DNA of 64,000 nt from Streptomyces sp. NBC_00654 (GTDB lineage Bacteria; Actinomycetota; Actinomycetes; Streptomycetales; Streptomycetaceae). A program made the position numbers and the translations under genes. Within the stretch, counting starts at the first letter, position 1. Every line of letters begins with the position of its first letter. Positions 28,743-37,667 of the stretch are shown here, piece by piece. A model generated the notes under the pieces. It saw only the letters and a list, made by a program, of their open reading frames with translations. It was not told where the DNA came from and searched no databases. Location of the stretch: the NCBI RefSeq assembly GCF_026341775.1, contig NZ_JAPEOB010000001.1:3534001-3598000 (forward strand). The letters are read 5' to 3'.

Positions 28743-29651
28743 CTGGTGCGGTAGGGCTCCAGCGGTTCGAATCCGGCCGCGCGCATCTCCGCCGCGCACT
28801 CCGCAGGGTCGAGCGGCGCGCTTCCCGCGCAGTGCCCGCAACGGTGCCCGCGGCCCTTGACCCCGGAGTACAGGGGCTTCGACTCCTTCCCGTACGTGGT
28901 GCAGCGGCAGTGCCAGCCCACCGAAGCACCGGGATACGGCTCCAGCGGCTCGAACCCGTGCGCCCGCATCAGAGCGGTGGCCTCGACCGGGTCGATACGG
29001 CGGGCAGCACCCCGCTGCTTGTTCCCCACCGCCCGGCAGAGCGGACACAGGTCGTAGCCGCTGCGGACGCTCGACGCCTTCACCCGGACCACCTCGCCGC
29101 ACGCTGCATGACGGCAGTTCCACGGTGTACCGGCAAGAAGATTCGGCTCCAGCGGCTCGTACCCCGCCTCGCGCATCATGGCCTCCGTCTTTCCGGCGTT
29201 GGCCTCGCGCTGCCGCCGACCGCGGGCCCTGCGGTTGCACGTGGCGCAGCCCGACGAGACCCCCTCCTTGACCAGTTTCCGGACCGCGGACAGTCGTGGT
29301 GTGCCGACGGCCCCACACGCGGTGCAGCGGCAGCGCCACGGTGTCTGACTGTTGAGATACGGCTCCAGCGGCTCCAGACCGACCGACCGCATGTCCGTCT
29401 CGGCCCGGTCGGCCCCACCGGCGCGCTCCTGGAAGATGGCCCGGCGGCTCTTCTTCGTGCACTCCGTGCACCCGACCCTGCCCGGCGCTGAGGTATGCCG
29501 GTCGTGGGGAGACGATGCTTCCGCACGCCAGGTGCCGGGACCGCCACGGTTGCCCGCTCCCGGGATAGGGCTCCAGCGGCTCATATCCGGCTGCCTGCAT
29601 TTGCGGCGGTGTGCTTGGCCTCAGCTGCTTGACTGCGCGGCCGCCCTGCAT
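28743..29651 (-). pseudogene. N-terminal part of the zinc-binding repeat protein (split by an IS)
   Basis: Reads right to left. Repeat 1 (AAGYEPLEPYPGSGQPWRSR; its first knuckle Cys is Ser) lies in a different frame from repeats 2-5, so a one-base shift sits near 29490. Repeat 2: VGLEPLEPYLNSQTPWRCRC ... SSGCATC. Repeat 3: AGYEPLEPNLLAGTPWNCRH ... YDLCPLC. Repeat 4: HGFEPLEPYPGASVGWHCRC ... HRCGHC. Repeat 5 stops at GFEPLEPYRT where the IS982-like element begins. The array would be a nucleic-acid- or protein-binding zinc-knuckle protein; its original job is unknown, and I found no catalytic domain. The true start codon is not recoverable. Confidence 0.65.
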
Positions 29652-29961
29652 CCTTGCGGTCGGAGAAAGGGCTGCGGGAGGACGAGCGAACCATGCGACG
29701 ATTCTCGCGCTTCAGCGCGAGCAACGAGCCCTGGTCTGTGGTCCTCTTCGAAAGTTGGCTTGCGAGGGCGTGAGCTGTCGTCCGGTTTCAGGATGACCAC
29801 GCCGGGGGAGATCCTGCGGTTCTGCGCCATCGTGTCGCGCACTGGCCGCGTGCTGATGGGGCCGGAGGATTATGGAATAGAGGTTCGCATCCCAGGCGCT
29901 CAGTCCGGCTTGCTTGCCGCAACGTCGGCAGCCGGGCCCGTACGCGCTTGCTGCCCGCGCC
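29652..29961. other. About 310 bases without a supported gene
   Basis: It may contain the promoter of the zinc-repeat gene. A 73-codon minus-strand frame exists but has no recognised motif. Confidence 0.4.
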
Positions 29962-30027
29962 TAGGGCGCGTATCGGGTTGTGATCAATAGGTGGTCCGGG
30001 TGAGGTGCTCGAGCCAGATAAGGTGCC
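29962..30027 (-). repeat. IS5 3'-end remnant with terminal inverted repeat
   Basis: The 26 bases 29962-29987 (TAGGGCGCGTATCGGGTTGT...) match the inverted copy at 36073-36098 in 24 of 26 positions. The adjoining minus-strand codons read IWLEHLTRTTY followed by a stop, closely matching the C-terminus of the IS5 transposase at 32242 (IWIKDLTRTAH). Only about 40 bases of coding sequence remain. Confidence 0.7.
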
Positions 30028-30055
30028 CCCGAAGTCAGGCATGAGGGGGATCGCG

Positions 30056-30520
30056 GTGGAGCGACGGAAGCTGATCGGGATCGGGGCGGGGCTGGCGGTC
30101 CTACCCGCCTGGTGGGCCCTGCGTCAGGTGGCGAACGGGGCCAAGGGGGACTGGCACACCACTACCACACCGCTGGAGCGGGCGTTCCCGCTGCTGGGCC
30201 CGCTCACCGACGCCAAGTGGGTGAGCAGCCGGGACAACGATCGGGGCATACCCTCGCCGGAGCTGGTGATCTCGGGCTTCGCCCGGCTGACACCGGGGAA
30301 ACTTGCCGAGCTGACGGCGGCCCACGCCTTCGTCTCCGAAAGGCCGGCCGATGACTTCTCCTCGTGGTTCGAGAAGCCGCTCAAGGGCGAGGGGCCGGAG
30401 AACCCCCAGTGGATCCGGTCGCACGAGCTCGACCGCGACGGCAGCGGCTACTCCACCAACCTGTGGTTCGACCGTCGCAGCGACACCGTCCGCTTCTGGG
30501 CACTCAACCCGTACGGCTAG
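30056..30520 (+). CDS. Membrane-anchored protein of unknown function
   Basis: 154 residues from GTG 30056, chosen because GAGGGGG lies 7 bases upstream; ATG 30041 is possible. An N-terminal anchor or signal (RKLIGIGAGLAVLPAWWALR) is followed by a soluble domain rich in Trp and charged residues that ends FWALNPYG. I do not recognise the family. It is flanked by an IS5 remnant on the left, and an IS1182 element is inserted exactly at its stop: the target duplication CTAG supplies the TAG. The frame is intact. Confidence 0.65.
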   Translation: MERRKLIGIGAGLAVLPAWWALRQVANGAKGDWHTTTTPLERAFPLLGPLTDAKWVSSRDNDRGIPSPELVISGFARLTPGKLAELTAAHAFVSERPADDFSSWFEKPLKGEGPENPQWIRSHELDRDGSGYSTNLWFDRRSDTVRFWALNPYG

Positions 30521-32223
30521 AAGTTTGCTGAAAATCTTGTCGAAGGGCTGTCCGGCTGCAGGCCGGGTGGCCCTTTTCGCTATGCGGTGGCTGGGACGAG
30601 GTGCCAGGTGTTGCCCGTCCGAATGAGTCCGAGGCTGATCAGTCGGCGGAGATTGAGGGCGGCGGCGCGGTGGTGGAGCCAGATGTTGTTGGTGATGACG
30701 CCGCGGTAGGGAACCCGGCGGTTGCCCTTGGCGACGAGCCAGGCCATAGCCCGCTCGACGGGCGGCCGCCATCTGCGGTATTCGTCCTGCCAGGCCACGT
30801 CGGTGGTGGCCTGGGCTCGGGCGGCGGCCAGCAGGTCGTACTGGGGGTGCACGTTGAGGGTGCGTCCGGTCTTGGAGGTGGTGCAGCGTTCCCGCAGGGG
30901 GCAGTCGGTGCACAGGCGCTTGAACTGGGCGGTGCGGGCGCCGTCCGCTTTGACCTGTCCGAGGTTGGCGGCGTGTCCGGCCGGGCAGGTCGCGGTGTCG
31001 GCCGCTGCGTCGATGCGGAAGTCGTCGATGGTGAAGCCGCCGGGGACGGCCTGCCGCATCGGCGGCGGTTTGATCACCAGGGTGTGGCCCTCCGCGTGCA
31101 GCCGAGCGCGCAGGTCGCCGGTGCCGTAGGCGGAGTCGCCAAGCACGGTTAACTCGCCGTCTTCGTCGGCGAGCAGACCGGCGGCGACGGCGGCCTCGTG
31201 GTTGTCGGGGCCGTAGCCACTGGTGAGGGCGACTGCGGTGAACAGGCCGGTCTCCGGCTCGAAGGAGACATGTCCTTTGAAGCCCTCCTGGTGACGGGTG
31301 CGGTTTTTGTGGATGTGCCGTGCGTCGGGGTCGACGGTGGACACGGTCCGGTCGGCCACCGTGCGCTTGGCGATGCGCCAGCGTCCGTCGCGTCCGTCGG
31401 AGTCCTCGGCGGGTTCCACGTCCTGGCCCGCGACCAGGGCCAGCAGGCCAACAGCGTTCGCCGCCTTCTCGCCCAGGTTCTGCTCGGGCAGGTGCCCGAG
31501 CAGGAGATGGGCATCAGTGACCAGCGCGTCGACCAGCGTGGCGCGGGCCGTCTCGTCGTCCCAGGCGATCCTCGGCTTGCCCGGGTCGGTGTAGTCGTGC
31601 GCCCGGCAGTGTTCCGCAGCCACTTCCCCGGCGCCGGGGACCTCGCGGATCACTCGGCGGACGGCGGAGATGATCTGGGTGACGGTGTCCTGGGTGGCCA
31701 CCGCGTCATCGAGCACCGTGGAGTCCAGCGCCCGCCGCTGCCTTCCCTTGAGTACGCCGGTCGCGGCCACGACCTCCCTGACCTTGGTAAAGATCCGCAT
31801 CGGATCGGCCGAACGACGCAGGCGGCGCCGGAAATACGTCAGCAGCGACGGATCGAACGCGGTGTCGTACAGGCCGAGCCCGCAGGCGGCCTTCCACCGC
31901 AGGTCACACCGCAGCTCCTGGACCGTCTCGAAGTCCGAAAGCCCCTGCAGGCTCTGCAGCACCACCGTCGCGGCCAGCACCTGCGGCGGCAGACTCGGAC
32001 GGCCGTTGGACGACGGATACATGTCCGCGAACATCCCCGGCGGGAACAGCACCTCACGATGTTCAGCCAGGAACGCGAACACACTGCCTGCCGGGATCAA
32101 CTCCCGGCAGGTCTCCCACACATCCGGCCCGACCGTGTCCCCGGCCCATTCCCCCTGCATGCCTACAAGACTGGCCCCGACTCCACCGAGCCGGGGCCAG
32201 AACCCGAGATTTTCAGCAATCTT
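30521..32223 (-). mobile_element. IS1182-family insertion sequence, apparently intact
   Basis: 1,703 bases with imperfect terminal inverted repeats of about 19 bases (30521-30539 AAGTTTGCTGAAAATCTTG; 32205-32223; 17 of 19 match), flanked by a CTAG target duplication (30517-30520 and 32224-32227). A palindromic 4-bp CTAG-type target fits IS1182-group insertion. Contains one full-length transposase. Confidence 0.85.
30580..32160 (-). CDS. IS1182-family transposase
   Basis: 526 residues, uninterrupted. DDE-type transposase with the IS1182 layout: N-terminal GMFADMYPSSNGRPSLPPQV and LQSLQGLSDFETVQELRCDL, catalytic Asp in RRALDSTVLDDAVAT, a long insertion, second Asp in LTVLGDSAYGTGDLR, a Cys-rich CPAGH / CTDCPLRERC segment typical of this family, and the final Glu in RPPVERAMAWLVAKGNRRVP. 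No frame defect seen, so it may be active. Confidence 0.92.
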   Translation of the reverse strand: MQGEWAGDTVGPDVWETCRELIPAGSVFAFLAEHREVLFPPGMFADMYPSSNGRPSLPPQVLAATVVLQSLQGLSDFETVQELRCDLRWKAACGLGLYDTAFDPSLLTYFRRRLRRSADPMRIFTKVREVVAATGVLKGRQRRALDSTVLDDAVATQDTVTQIISAVRRVIREVPGAGEVAAEHCRAHDYTDPGKPRIAWDDETARATLVDALVTDAHLLLGHLPEQNLGEKAANAVGLLALVAGQDVEPAEDSDGRDGRWRIAKRTVADRTVSTVDPDARHIHKNRTRHQEGFKGHVSFEPETGLFTAVALTSGYGPDNHEAAVAAGLLADEDGELTVLGDSAYGTGDLRARLHAEGHTLVIKPPPMRQAVPGGFTIDDFRIDAAADTATCPAGHAANLGQVKADGARTAQFKRLCTDCPLRERCTTSKTGRTLNVHPQYDLLAAARAQATTDVAWQDEYRRWRPPVERAMAWLVAKGNRRVPYRGVITNNIWLHHRAAALNLRRLISLGLIRTGNTWHLVPATA

Positions 32224-32368
32224 CTAGGGCGCTGATTGTGATCAATGGGCGGTCCGGGTGAGGTCCTTGATCCAGATCATCGAAGCGCGGAGGTGGAGGC
32301 CGGCAAGGTAGCTCTCCGGCGTCTTGTCATAGCGAGTGGCGATGCCTCGCCAGGCCTTCAGCTTGTTG

Positions 32369-34782
32369 GTTGGGTAGGCCACGCGACGAGGTGCCTGCCA
32401 TATGCAGGCCCTTTTCCGCACGGCCCTCCTCCGAACCCGCCGTACGAGTTTCCCCGTAACGGGCTCTCCAGTGACCTATTTCGTGACGCTGCTGGTTGGC
32501 TTTCCCGAGTGGATCATGTCATGGCAACCAGTGCAGACCACCAGAGTCTTGCGCCGTTTCTTCGCCATGACCTGGCGCCATTCAGTAGGTGGATCTCCCC
32601 TGTCGAGGTCGGCGATTCTTCGGATGTGGTGCACTCGCACGTCTTCCGATGTCCCGCATAGCTCGCACTTCCCTTTCAAGAGCCGGGTAATCAGCTCTTT
32701 TCTGGGGCGGGGGTTGGCCACTTGACGGTCCGCGGACCGCTGCCTTCTGTCGCGTCAATGAGATTCCGCCGAATCGTGCGACCAGTGGCTTCCTACCTGC
32801 GCCGCTGGGGATGCTGGCTTCGAAGCATGTGCGGGACCCATATGGTGTCTCGACTTTGGCCTTGTAGCGGGCCGCCATCTTGGACACGGTCGAGCGATGC
32901 TTCGCTGCCAGTGTCTTGAGCAACGAGGTTTCCATGGCCCAACGCAGCCGATGCAATCGGCATACGTTGCCAGCCAGTAGGTAGTACTGGACGATGCCCC
33001 GGTATTCGGCCCCGTAGACGTTGACGATGGTGTAGTCGTCGTCGAGGGAGCTGGGACCGATGCGCGGGTTTTCCGCGACTGAAATACAGGGCTGCCTTCT
33101 CTCGAATCACCTTCGCTGGCACACGCAAGGCGATCGACCCGTTGGCCGTCCTGCGGCCCCGGGTTGCCTGCCTATCGTTGTGCTGGACGGCGATCTCGTA
33201 TCCGAGGAACGTAGCCGCGCCCTTGCGGGCGTGGGTGATCAGCGTCTTTTCTGGCGACATTTCCAACTTGAGGTCGTCGCGGAGGAATGCCGCGAGGCGC
33301 CGTTTGATCTCTTCGGCCTCGGATTTCGGCCCGATGAACCCTAGCAGGGTGTCATCGGCGTATCGCACGTAACGCAGCCTTCGGTAGCCCGGATCATTCG
33401 GATCCACGCTGGGAATACTGCGCTGCTGCTTGCGAAGTGACCGGACTTCGGTCCGGTTGCCCCGCCTGCGGGCACGAGCGATCGCGTTGACCACCTCCAG
33501 GTAGGCAGGGTTGCGCACCCTGCTCTGCCCTCGGGTGTATTGCGGAATCAGAGTCTTCTCGACAAATCTGTCCAGTCGGTGGAGGTAGATATTGGATAGA
33601 AGCGGGGAGAGTACCCCGCCCTGGGGTGCCCCACTGAGCGTGGCGCCCCAGGTCCAGTCCTCCATGTACCCGGTCTCAAGCATGTTTCGCACCAGCCGAA
33701 GAAACCGGCCATCGTGAATTCTTTCTGACAGGGTCTCGATGACGACTTGATGGTCGATCGATCCGAAACAGTCGGAGATATCACCTTCGATGAACCAGGT
33801 CGTACCCGTCCAGGTATTGCCCACCTCGGTTAAGGCCGTGTGGCATCCCCGTCCGGGCCGGAACCCGTGGGAACGGTCGGAGAACTGCGGCTCGTAGTAC
33901 GCCTCCAGAAGGAGGCGCATCACTTCACCAACCAGTTTGTCCGTCCATGTCGGCAGCCCAAGCGGGCGGAGCTTCCCATTCTTCTTGGGAATGCTGACCC
34001 GCTTGACGGGACTGAACCGGTAGCGCTCGTGACGCATCGCATCGATGATGCGGCCGATCTTGTCCAACGACATGCCGTCCACGGTTTCTTGAGTGACTCC
34101 CGGCGTCATCGCCCCTTTATTGGAGTAGATGCGGTCGTAAGCCGCCAGGTACAACTGCGGATTAAACATTTGCCGATACAGTTCGTCGCACGGCAGTTCT
34201 AGCCTGCCGCGCTCACGAAGGATGCCTAACACCGTGTCGGCACTCTGCATTTCGCATACCTCCAGGTCTCGTTCGCATCCAGTCACCTGTGCCCCTTCGC
34301 CCTGCGAGCGGCTTTCCCGCTCTCCTTGACAGGTCGTTACTCCTGCGACTACTACGAGCACTCCGTCGCCTTAGGGTTCGCACCCCGTAGGCGATCCCAC
34401 GTTCGTCCTTGTTGTACGTCATAGCGTGACGTAGGCGCCCCACTCATCTCCTTGAATGCCCGTCACTGGACATCGCCCCATGTCGCAGAGGGTGCGTCGG
34501 CCCCTGATCAAGGCCGCCACAGGACATGGCATCGGTTTCAGTAGCCTTTCCGATGGATGCGAACTTTCATCAACTGGAGATTGGGGTTCAGGCAATCCAG
34601 CTTTCGCCATATCACGCGGGCCCCTCAGTGCACCGTCCCTGGCAACTGAGCCCGGTCACTGATTGTCTGGCATGCTCTGGTCCCCATCACCTTTCGGATC
34701 CAGGTGAGCCATCAGGCCCAGGAATATCCCTCCAATTCCTCCCGGCTGAGCCGGGGATACAACAAGGCGCCTCGTGGCGCAC
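32369..34782 (-). mobile_element. Group II intron, 2,414 nt
   Basis: The 5' end on the minus strand is GTGCGCC (34782 downward), matching the GUGYG consensus. The 3' end is ...CCTACCCAAC, ending AY as required. Domain V is a 34-nt hairpin at 32433-32466 (GAGCCCG ... CGGGTTC with a GAAA loop), followed by a domain-VI-like stem with the terminal CCTACCCAAC. The encoded reverse transcriptase/maturase lies at 32476-34250. Insertion inside an IS5 transposase is consistent with retrohoming into a mobile element. Confidence 0.85.
32476..34250 (-). pseudogene. Group II intron reverse transcriptase/maturase-HNH, two frameshifts
   Basis: Start ATG at 34250 (MQSADTVLGILRERG) with GGAGG 8 bases upstream. 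The reverse-transcriptase domain runs through KGAMTPGVTQETVDGM, RPLGLPTWTDKLVGEVMRLL, SHGFRPGRGCHTAL, GAPQGGVLSPLLSNIYL and catalytic YVRYADDTLLGF. Near 33047 a base is lost; the maturase part continues as VNVYGAEYRGIVQYYLL and LRWAMETSLLKTLAAKHRST. Near 32735 the frame shifts again into a complete HNH domain (KCELCGTS, VHHIRRIADL, CTGCHDMIH). Splicing would need maturase in trans. Confidence 0.85.
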
Positions 34783-35724
34783 ATCAGGCGTTCGACGGTG
34801 TTCCTCTCCTTGTAGAGGTCGGCGTCGTGGCTGTCGGGCCGGCCGCCTCTGGAGCCCTTCTTCTTCCGGTTGGCGGCCTGGTCCCTCTTCTCAGGGATGA
34901 CCGCCTTGATACGGCGTCTACGCAGGTAGGCGCGGTTTCCGCGGGACGAGTAGGCCTTGTCCCCGGCGACCGCGTCCGGCCGTGTGCGGGGGCGGCCGAC
35001 GGGCCTGCGTACCCGCACCTTCTTCAGGGCCGGGATGAACTGCGGGCCCGCGGTCAGGATGAACGCCAGCGGGCGGCATTTGCGGTCGGCGGCGAGGTGG
35101 ACCTTGCTGGTCTGTCCGCCTCTGGAGCGTCCGAGGAGGGCAGCTTTCAGCCGGAGTTTCCGCCGACGCCGGACGCGTCTTCGTTCTTCCCGCACGGGAT
35201 CGCTTTCGGTCTCCTGCCCGCTTTGTTCTTCGATACTGCCCCCTTTGACCTGACCTTCTCCTCCCCGGCGGCGGCTTTCTCCAGGGCGGCGACGACGTCC
35301 TCGTTGAGGTGCATCCCGGCCGTGTCGTGGTGGGCCCGGGTGGTGGTGGAGTCGATGCTGACCAGGAACAAGTCCACCTCACCGCGTTTCGCGGCTTCCG
35401 TGATCAGGCCCTCCAGCAGAGCCTCGAAGACCCCGGCGTCACGCCCTGCCTAAAGCGGTTGTAGACGGTCGACCAGGCGCCGAACTCCGTCAGCGTCTCC
35501 CGCCACTGCCCGCCCGTCCTGAACCGCCACATCACGCCCTCGAACTGCTGCCGCAGCCGCTCGGGATACGGGCCGTACTCGCCGATCGGCAGGTACGGCC
35601 CGGCGAACTCCCACTCTGCATCCTTCAGTCGCACTCGCGTCACGCAAGAAGGTCTACCGGCCCAGGTCTCGCCGTGAGGGCGAAATCTGGGACTGCCACC
35701 GTCCGCTGTCGAGTCGAACTGGGC

Positions 35725-36012
35725 TCAGCCGAGACCACGATGGGCGGCCCACAACGCCCCGGCACGGCCGGCAGCATCGGAGACCAGGGCCGCCAGCTCG
35801 GGTTTATCGGGGACAGGGAACGAGACGTACGCGCCCCGACCACCACCGACTGGTCTGCCGTAGGCCTTCACGGCCAGGTGACCGTCCGGGAGAAGCCGGA
35901 CGTTGAGTGTGGTCAGCGTGAACGCTTCACCGCGTCGGGTGTCCGTCCAGCGGAGCGCCTGCGGTATCACGACATTGATCGCCAGAGCGCTTACTTCCAG
36001 GTCGCTGCTCAT
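35725..36012 (-). CDS. Small protein of unknown function
   Basis: 95 residues; ATG at 36012 with no strong ribosome site. Composition is protein-like (LEVSALAINVVIPQALRWTD, TLTTLNVRLLPDGHLAVKAY) with no membrane helix or known motif. It sits between the IS5 transposase start and the outer inverted repeat, so it may be cargo of the nested element or a bystander. Confidence 0.5.
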   Translation of the reverse strand: MSSDLEVSALAINVVIPQALRWTDTRRGEAFTLTTLNVRLLPDGHLAVKAYGRPVGGGRGAYVSFPVPDKPELAALVSDAAGRAGALWAAHRGLG

Positions 36013-36072
36013 GGACGGATGATCTCACGCGAGTCGCCGCGGGCGGCCGCCACCGGCCCACGCAGCAGGTAG

Positions 36073-36098
36073 TTGATCACGACTCGATACGCGCCCTA
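36073..36098. repeat. Right copy of the 26-bp inverted repeat
   Basis: TTGATCACGACTCGATACGC... is the reverse complement (24 of 26) of 29962-29987. A shortened variant occurs at 32225-32244, directly after the IS5 transposase stop. Together these mark IS5-type termini bracketing 6.1 kb. Confidence 0.75.
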
Positions 36099-36486
36099 AG
36101 GGGCCTGTGCCCTTTCGGCCGGGGGCGGTTTCCTACCGCGCCTCCGGCTCGCGAGGCCATCGGGCGGGAAGCCGTCGCTCGCGAGTTCCATGTTGCCGAG
36201 GGGCCTCGGGTGGGCCGCAGACAGCGAGCCGACTTCCGGAGCGGTCGAGTGTCGATCGCCTGATGGTTCATCAGGTACGTCGGCATTCAGTCAGCATGAG
36301 TCCCCGCGCGTTCCGGGACGATCGTCTCAACAGGCTCCGGTGCGAAGGGAAAGTCCAGGTAGGAAGCCGTCGCGCCTGACCGGAGCGATGTTCCTCACAA
36401 ACATCGTTCGGCGCGTGCCGGTGTAAGGTCGAGACCGCCCTTGACCTGCACAAAGCAGGCAGGGAGCCGTATCAGAGGAGTCCCCG
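36099..36486. other. 388-base gap before panD
   Basis: No gene supported. A small hairpin CCTGATG-gtt-CATCAGG lies at 36259-36275. The last 60 bases presumably hold the panD promoter. Confidence 0.5.
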
Positions 36487-36912
36487 GTGCTGCGCACGAT
36501 GTTCAAGTCCAAGATTCACCGGGCCACGGTGACCCAGGCCGACCTGCACTATGTCGGATCCGTGACCATCGACGGCGAGCTGATGGAGGCCGCCGATCTG
36601 CTGCCCGGTGAACTGGTGCATATAGTCGACATCGACAACGGTGCACGCCTGGAGACGTACGTCATCGAGGGCGAGCGCGGTTCCGGTGTCATCGGCATCA
36701 ACGGGGCGGCCGCCCACCTGGTCCACCCCGGCGACCTGGTCATCCTGATCAGCTACGCACAGGTCGACGACGCCGAGGCCCGCGCGCTGACTCCACGAGT
36801 GGTCCACGTCGACGCGGGCAACCGGATCGTCGCCCTCGGTCACGACGCCTCCGCGCCCGTTCCCGGGACCCGTACCCGACGTGGCCCGCACGTGGTGCCC
36901 GCGGCAGGCTGA
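36487..36912 (+). CDS. panD: Aspartate 1-decarboxylase
   Basis: 141 residues from GTG 36487, with GAGGAG at 36475-36480. Converts L-aspartate to beta-alanine for pantothenate and CoA. The proenzyme self-cleaves between Gly and Ser in [10 protein letters not shown] (residues 24-25) to form the pyruvoyl cofactor. The conserved [20 protein letters not shown] start and [19 protein letters not shown] are present. The tail is somewhat longer than in enterobacterial PanD, as usual in Streptomyces. A small GNAT gene follows after 39 bases; in several bacteria a GNAT protein promotes PanD maturation, but this one is not clearly of that type. Confidence 0.95.
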   Translation: MLRTMFKSKIHRATVTQADLHYVGSVTIDGELMEAADLLPGELVHIVDIDNGARLETYVIEGERGSGVIGINGAAAHLVHPGDLVILISYAQVDDAEARALTPRVVHVDAGNRIVALGHDASAPVPGTRTRRGPHVVPAAG

Positions 36913-36951
36913 ACCGCACCGTCCATGCCCGCAGGCGACAGGAGCACCGTC

Positions 36952-37305
36952 ATGGCAGAGAACTCAGCGGTCGGCATCCGGGACGACCGGGAACACGGCA
37001 ACCTCGTGGCCTACGAGGACGGCACGGCCGCCGGGGTCATCGCGTACTTCGTCATGGAGCCCGTACCCGGCGCCCTCGTCGCCGTGCACACCGTCGTCGA
37101 GCCGGGCCACGAGGGCAAGGGCATCGCGAGTGCCCTCGTGGCGGAGTTCTACGCCATGGCGGCCCGTGAGGGAGTCCCCGTCGTCCCGCTCTGCCCGTAC
37201 GCGGCGAAATGGGCGCAGCGCCACCCGGAGCAGGCGCCCGCCGCCCCCGCGGAGCTGGTCCGGGAGGCGGAGCGGCAGCTCACGTCGCACCCCGAGCTGT
37301 TCTGA
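36952..37305 (+). CDS. Small GNAT-type N-acetyltransferase
   Basis: 117 residues from ATG 36952, AGGAG 7 bases upstream. A short GNAT fold of the YjdJ type: HTVVEPGHEGKGIASALVAE is the acetyl-CoA-binding motif A, and VVPLCPYAAKWAQRHPE the characteristic C-terminal motif. Substrate unknown. Probably co-transcribed with panD. Confidence 0.85.
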   Translation: MAENSAVGIRDDREHGNLVAYEDGTAAGVIAYFVMEPVPGALVAVHTVVEPGHEGKGIASALVAEFYAMAAREGVPVVPLCPYAAKWAQRHPEQAPAAPAELVREAERQLTSHPELF

Positions 37306-37426
37306 CCGCGTCGGCGCCGCGGGTGCGCGGGGCACACGTGTGGACTCGACAGGCGCGGGCAGCCGCAGCGGGAGACGGTGGAGACGAGCTCCACCGGAAA
37401 GACTCCCGACGCTTTGGAGGTCCGAG

Positions 37427-37636
37427 ATGACCCACCCGTACCCCGACCCGGTACCGCCGGCGCCGACCCCCGCACCGGTGCCCGGTCCGCCCACACCTGT
37501 ACCGGGCCCGCCGCCCGGACGGCCGGGGCCCGGCCCGATGCCGCCGGGACCGTCGCCCGACCCGATTCCGCAGCCGCCGGGGCCCGACCCCGACCCGGTG
37601 CCCGAGCCGGAGCCCTCGCCCCAGCCCGCCGGGTGA
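37427..37636 (+). CDS. Proline-rich 69-residue protein
   Basis: ATG 37427 with GGAGG at ideal 6-base spacing. More than 40 percent Pro with Gly, Asp and Glu in runs such as PGPPTPVPGPPPGRPGPGP. It has no signal peptide or membrane helix and should be disordered. The good ribosome site supports real translation; the function is unknown. Confidence 0.55.
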   Translation: MTHPYPDPVPPAPTPAPVPGPPTPVPGPPPGRPGPGPMPPGPSPDPIPQPPGPDPDPVPEPEPSPQPAG

Positions 37637-37667
37637 GCCGCTGAGCCCCCGTCCGGCACGCGGACCC

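Larger units (their letters stand above)
32242..35643 (-). pseudogene. IS5-family transposase, frameshifted and interrupted by a group II intron
   Basis: The gene starts at GTG 35643 (VRLKDAEWEFAGPYLPIGEY) and should end RYDKTPESYLAGLHLR ... WIKDLTRTAH at 32242. Exon 1 (34783-35643) has a one-base loss near 35447 (FRQ before GVFEALLEGL), another in the G-run near 35236 (before SIEEQSGQ), and a short deletion after ILTAG. Exon 2 is 32242-32368. Between them lies the intron 32369-34782. Joined, the boundary codons read CGC CTG AT + C AAC AAG (R-L-I-N-K), exactly the family sequence ERNTVERLINKLKAWRG. The DDE residues fall in SIDSTTTRAHHD, GDKAYSSR and the NTVER Glu. Confidence 0.85.
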
